Of a stretch of DNA of 64,000 bases, positions 61,119 through 64,000 are shown piece after piece. Where the stretch lies: contig CAYRGQ010000007.1 in assembly GCA_964423925.1 (NCBI GenBank), positions 1-64,000 of the forward strand, read 5' to 3'. The notes below the pieces were generated by a model. It did not search any database and was not told the DNA's origin. It worked only from the letters and a program-made list of their open reading frames with translations. A program made the position numbers and the translations under genes. This DNA is from CAYRGQ01 sp964423925. Lineage in GTDB: Bacteria > Bacteroidota > Bacteroidia > Sphingobacteriales > Sphingobacteriaceae. The stretch's first letter is position 1. Each line of letters opens with the position of its first letter.

Positions 61119-62690
61119 ATGAATAAGGAAAACGAACTTTTTATGGCGGACGCGTCCAAGCGGGGTTCACTTTCAGAACGGCGTGCACGATTAAGTAATA
61201 TGGTGAGCGGACTGGGCAAGCTGCCCCCCCAAGCGGTAGACCTGGAGGAAGCGGTGCTCGGTGCCTTGATGCTGGAAAAGAACGCGCTCTCCTCCGTGAT
61301 CGACATCCTCAAGCCTGAGACCTTCTATTCCGACGCGCACCAGAAGATTTTTGAAGCAATCCATAACCTTTTCCAAAAGACCTCGCCAGTAGACTTGCTG
61401 ACCGTAACGGCCGAATTGCGTCAAATGGGTGCCTTGGAACTCGTAGGTGGCCCTTACTATATCACGCAGCTTACGGACCGCGTAGTGTCAGCCGCCAACA
61501 TCGAGTACCACGCGCGCATCATCTCACAGAAATATATACAACGTGAGTTAATCAAGGTATCGACCGAGATCATCAATAACGCTTACGAGGAAACTACCGA
61601 CATATTCGATCTGCTTGACCATGCCGAAAAGAGCCTTTTCGACATTGCGCAAAACAACTTGCGTCGCGATACGCGTAAGGTGGACGACATCATGCGTGAG
61701 GCGGTGACCGCACTAGAAATCCTGCGCGACCGTACGGATTCCCTCACGGGTGTACCCTCGGGCTTCACTGACCTGGATCGGATGACCTCGGGCTGGCAAC
61801 CTTCGGACTTAGTAATCATCGCAGCTCGACCCGCCATGGGTAAGACCGCATTCGTACTAAGCTGCGCTCGCAACGCGGCAGTGCTGCACGACAAGCCCGT
61901 AGCGGTATTCTCCCTAGAGATGTCCTCCGTGCAACTCGTCAACCGCTTGATTTCTGGCGAAACGGAAATCGAGCAGGAGAAATTACGGAAAGGGAACTTA
62001 GCAGACCACGAGTGGACGCAGTTGCACTCCCGCATCGGTCGCCTCACTGAGGCGCCCCTGCTCATAGACGACACGCCCGCGCTGAATATCTTCGAGTTCA
62101 GGGCCAAGTGCCGTCGGCTGAAAGCCCAATACGACATCCAACTCGTAATCGTCGACTACTTGCAGCTGATGCATGGCAAGAACGATGGAAAAGGCGGCAA
62201 CCGCGAACAGGAAATCGGCAGTATCTCCCGGTCGCTTAAATCTGTCGCCAAGGAACTGAACATCCCTGTCATCGCGCTTTCGCAGCTCAGCCGGGCGGTG
62301 GAAAGCCGGCCGGGGGCGAGTAAACGGCCCATGCTGTCAGACCTTCGGGAATCGGGCTCGATTGAGCAGGACGCCGACATGGTGCTTTTCCTCTACCGAC
62401 CCGAGTACTACGGATTGCAAGAAGACGAAGAGGGTCAACCTACTGCCGGCGTAGGCGAAGTTATTATCGCCAAGCACCGGAATGGGGAGACAGGTACCGT
62501 CAAATTGCGGTTTGTGGGTAAATATGTTAAATTTACGGATCTGGAAGATGGATTCGGCTTTGACGGCGGTGCAAACGGGCCGTCCTTCGCAGCCAACATC
62601 GGCCCGTCATCTTCGTTCGATCAGCCCGGCAGCATTATTCGCCAGTCGCGCATGAACGATATGCCAGACGACTTTGATTCACCATTTTAA
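61119..62690 (+). CDS. dnaB: Replicative DNA helicase
   Basis: The hexameric fork helicase. Its 523 residues contain the N-terminal DnaB domain (about 30-135, PPQAVDLEEAVLGALMLEK) and the RecA-like ATPase domain. The Walker A motif is in IAARPAMGKTAFVLS (about 232-247), Walker B is IQLVIVDYLQLM, and RESGSIEQDADMVLFLYRPEYY and IAKHRNGETGTVKL follow. The C-terminal tail is Gly/Ser-rich. GGAGG sits one base before the ATG, too close for a normal ribosome site; an ATG at 61143 is the alternative start. Confidence 0.96.
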   Translation: MNKENELFMADASKRGSLSERRARLSNMVSGLGKLPPQAVDLEEAVLGALMLEKNALSSVIDILKPETFYSDAHQKIFEAIHNLFQKTSPVDLLTVTAELRQMGALELVGGPYYITQLTDRVVSAANIEYHARIISQKYIQRELIKVSTEIINNAYEETTDIFDLLDHAEKSLFDIAQNNLRRDTRKVDDIMREAVTALEILRDRTDSLTGVPSGFTDLDRMTSGWQPSDLVIIAARPAMGKTAFVLSCARNAAVLHDKPVAVFSLEMSSVQLVNRLISGETEIEQEKLRKGNLADHEWTQLHSRIGRLTEAPLLIDDTPALNIFEFRAKCRRLKAQYDIQLVIVDYLQLMHGKNDGKGGNREQEIGSISRSLKSVAKELNIPVIALSQLSRAVESRPGASKRPMLSDLRESGSIEQDADMVLFLYRPEYYGLQEDEEGQPTAGVGEVIIAKHRNGETGTVKLRFVGKYVKFTDLEDGFGFDGGANGPSFAANIGPSSSFDQPGSIIRQSRMNDMPDDFDSPF

Positions 62691-62735
62691 CAAGGCATCG
62701 ATTTAGGGATTCGAATTCCCTACATCCGATATAAA

Positions 62736-62776
62736 AAAAGCGAATGGATGGCAGAACTTGCCATCCATTCGCTTTT
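62736..62776. terminator. Bidirectional terminator between dnaB and the META gene
   Basis: Perfect 18-base arms (62736-62753 and 62759-62776) with a five-base loop, an A run on the left and TTTT on the right. Confidence 0.92.
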
Positions 62777-62821
62777 ACACCACCCCACATACAGGCGTTA
62801 TTTCGGGACGCTTCGGAGCTT

Positions 62822-63640
62822 TTATTCCCGAGTGAACCGCATCGTCGCAACATCTCCGACAATCAGGTTCAGCGTTCTGCCCCCCTCGCCTACACTGAAT
62901 TTATTAATCTTGGCCAACGTCTGGAAGTACGCATCTTCTTGCACGCCTTGGCAAAACATGCGGGTAGTGGCAATTTGGCCGAACTGAATGGTATGGTTGT
63001 CGATACTGAAATCGCCCGTATAGCGATTGCACCCTCCACTGCCTGACACCCGGAGCGCGGCCATGTCAAAGGTGATGGTCGGCTTTTCGTTGGGAAACAA
63101 CTCGTCTAGCGTAGCCGCCGTGCCTCCCATGTGATTTAAGCGCCACGTGCCGTTCAGCGCCGCTGCCGCACGCTCGCTTTCAGAAACAGCGACAAAGCGT
63201 GCCAAGGGGGCCATCCGCGCCCTAAACAAGGAAAGTGTGTCGCCGTGGATGGCATAGCTATCCGTACGACCTAGGGCTTGGCTGAGCTGCGTTTCAACTT
63301 CCATGTTCGGACAGGCCATCATCGTGCCGATCAGCTCGGAAAATGAGAGGCGGTTGTTAGCCTTCAACTCGTAGGTGCCGCCCATCCCATTACATCCGCC
63401 CGAGGCGCTCACACGATTCTCTTCGGCATCAAGCTGCAGAAACGGCTCCCGGTTTAGTCCCGTATCCACGGGTGTACCGTTGATTTCCACAAGTTTCCAA
63501 TAGGTGCCTTGCAGCGGGATGCCTGAATTGTCGGGCGTAGCCTTATCCTTGCGTACCGCACAGGAGGCCAACAAGACGATTGCCGCCACAAACAGTACAG
63601 ATTTGGTGGGGACAACGGTCGAAGCGTTTTTTTTCTTCAT
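62822..63640 (-). CDS. Lipoprotein with two META (HslJ-like) domains
   Basis: A 272-residue lipoprotein (lipobox LLASC, Cys27, from the ATG at 63640). It has two tandem META/HslJ-like domains: the first about 45-145 (GTYWKLVEINGTPVD, SGGCNGMGGTYELKANNRLSF, MMACPNMEVET), the second about 165-265 (GTWRLNHMGGTAA, SGGCNRYTGDFSID, MFCQGVQEDAYF). HslJ-type domains are linked to heat or antibiotic tolerance in enterobacteria; no function is known here. An ATG at 63685 would add 15 residues before an already good signal peptide. Confidence 0.88.
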   Translation of the reverse strand: MKKKNASTVVPTKSVLFVAAIVLLASCAVRKDKATPDNSGIPLQGTYWKLVEINGTPVDTGLNREPFLQLDAEENRVSASGGCNGMGGTYELKANNRLSFSELIGTMMACPNMEVETQLSQALGRTDSYAIHGDTLSLFRARMAPLARFVAVSESERAAAALNGTWRLNHMGGTAATLDELFPNEKPTITFDMAALRVSGSGGCNRYTGDFSIDNHTIQFGQIATTRMFCQGVQEDAYFQTLAKINKFSVGEGGRTLNLIVGDVATMRFTRE

Positions 63641-63848
63641 ATTCTGGTACTTAAACGTATTACTTCTATGGGTCTGACGGCTCAATGCATTAAAGGTTTA
63701 ACGTCCCGACCGTCCATATCGTGTAACGTGCTGATTGCGTGAGCAAAAATCTCTAACGGCTTCTGGACCTCGCCAGTGCGATCTGCAAGGCTGCACTACC
63801 TCGCTTCCCTTTTCCCAACACTCCACTCCGCATCTCCCTACAAATCCG

Positions 63849-63856
63849 TACCTTTA
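63849..63856 (+). promoter_or_regulatory. -7 box for the UvrD-like helicase
   Basis: TACCTTTA, 38 bases before the TTG start at 63895. Confidence 0.4.
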
Positions 63857-63894
63857 CGCCTCGATCAGAACATAGCAAATCAAGGAGTAAGAAG

Positions 63895-64000
63895 TTGGAT
63901 TATTTAGCAGGATTAAACCCTTCGCAGCGCGCAGAAGTAGAACACACCGAAGGCCCCGTAATGATTGTAGCAGGCGCAGGCTCGGGCAAAACCCGGGTTA
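63895..64000 (+). CDS. UvrD/PcrA/Rep family DNA helicase, N-terminal fragment (cut by window end)
   Basis: The first 35 codons of a superfamily 1 helicase: the Q-motif LNPSQRAEVEHTEGP is followed by the Walker A motif GAGSGKT, with IVAG before it. The start is a TTG at 63895 preceded by AAGGAG (63882-63887) seven bases upstream, one of the few clear Shine-Dalgarno sequences here. PcrA/UvrD is the likely identity, but Rep-type relatives cannot be separated on this fragment. Confidence 0.85.
   Translation, partial: MDYLAGLNPSQRAEVEHTEGPVMIVAGAGSGKTRV

Noticed and set aside
1..64000. Search by eye for CRISPR arrays, insertion sequences, prophage genes and further tRNAs
   Set aside because: No regularly spaced repeats, transposase, integrase or phage genes were seen, and only one tRNA could be supported.

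Overview
The window looks like a chromosomal stretch of a member of the Bacteroidota, most likely Sphingobacteriaceae (Pedobacter/Parapedobacter-like). The grounds are SusD and GH43 polysaccharide-utilisation genes, a GT117 (DUF2723) protein, PorT next to UbiE, a putative porin of the Bacteroidota type, a fused GT2-DUF2062 protein, few Shine-Dalgarno sequences, and repeated -7 promoter boxes of the form TAnnTTTG upstream of genes. The species cannot be named from the sequence alone. There is one 100-base N gap (15332-15431). One tRNA gene (Gln) was found, and no rRNA, CRISPR array, prophage or insertion sequence was seen.

Layout: 1-4.75 kb is the tail of a decayed polysaccharide-utilisation locus, with four secreted GH43-type glycosidases in a row on the minus strand behind a truncated SusD remnant and no SusC. 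4.9-7.8 kb holds a small unknown protein, a SulP anion transporter and a beta-carbonic anhydrase split by a frameshift, ended by a strong bidirectional hairpin. 7.8-9.5 kb is 1-pyrroline-5-carboxylate dehydrogenase. 9.6-15.3 kb is an RDD protein divergent from a SpoIIM / membrane protein / DUF4129 / DUF4350 / MoxR operon. The DUF58 gene expected next falls at the N gap. 15.5-25.1 kb is mostly housekeeping: cardiolipin synthase, frr, pyrH, GT117, tRNA-Gln, prs, ribosomal protein L25, pth. 25.1-28.1 kb is an envelope-type operon (SDR, PspC, LiaF-like, RDD). 28.2-39.9 kb carries mlaE/mlaF, a methyltransferase, purU, parE, proB-proA, an SSB, gcvT, comB and a zinc peptidase.

40.0-44.1 kb is the most interesting region. 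It is a compact six-gene operon of a polysaccharide deacetylase, LolA, a LolB-like lipoprotein, a hot-dog dehydratase-like protein lacking its catalytic Glu, a helical periplasmic protein and a GT2-DUF2062 protein split by a frameshift between two ten-base homopolymers. It resembles the accessory and export part of aryl-polyene/flexirubin clusters, without ketosynthases or carrier protein nearby. 44.1-51.3 kb is a sugar-oxidation neighbourhood: MFS permease, secreted Gfo/Idh/MocA oxidoreductase, PEP-mutase-like lyase, and a four-domain ThuA / glucose-dehydrogenase-like / PKD / cytochrome c lipoprotein.

51.5-64 kb returns to housekeeping: pteridine enzymes, phosphopantetheinyl transferase, dCTP deaminase, porin, purine nucleoside phosphorylase, YqeY, SDR, PorT, UbiE, dnaB with DnaA-box-like sites upstream, a META lipoprotein, and the start of a UvrD/PcrA helicase cut by the window edge.
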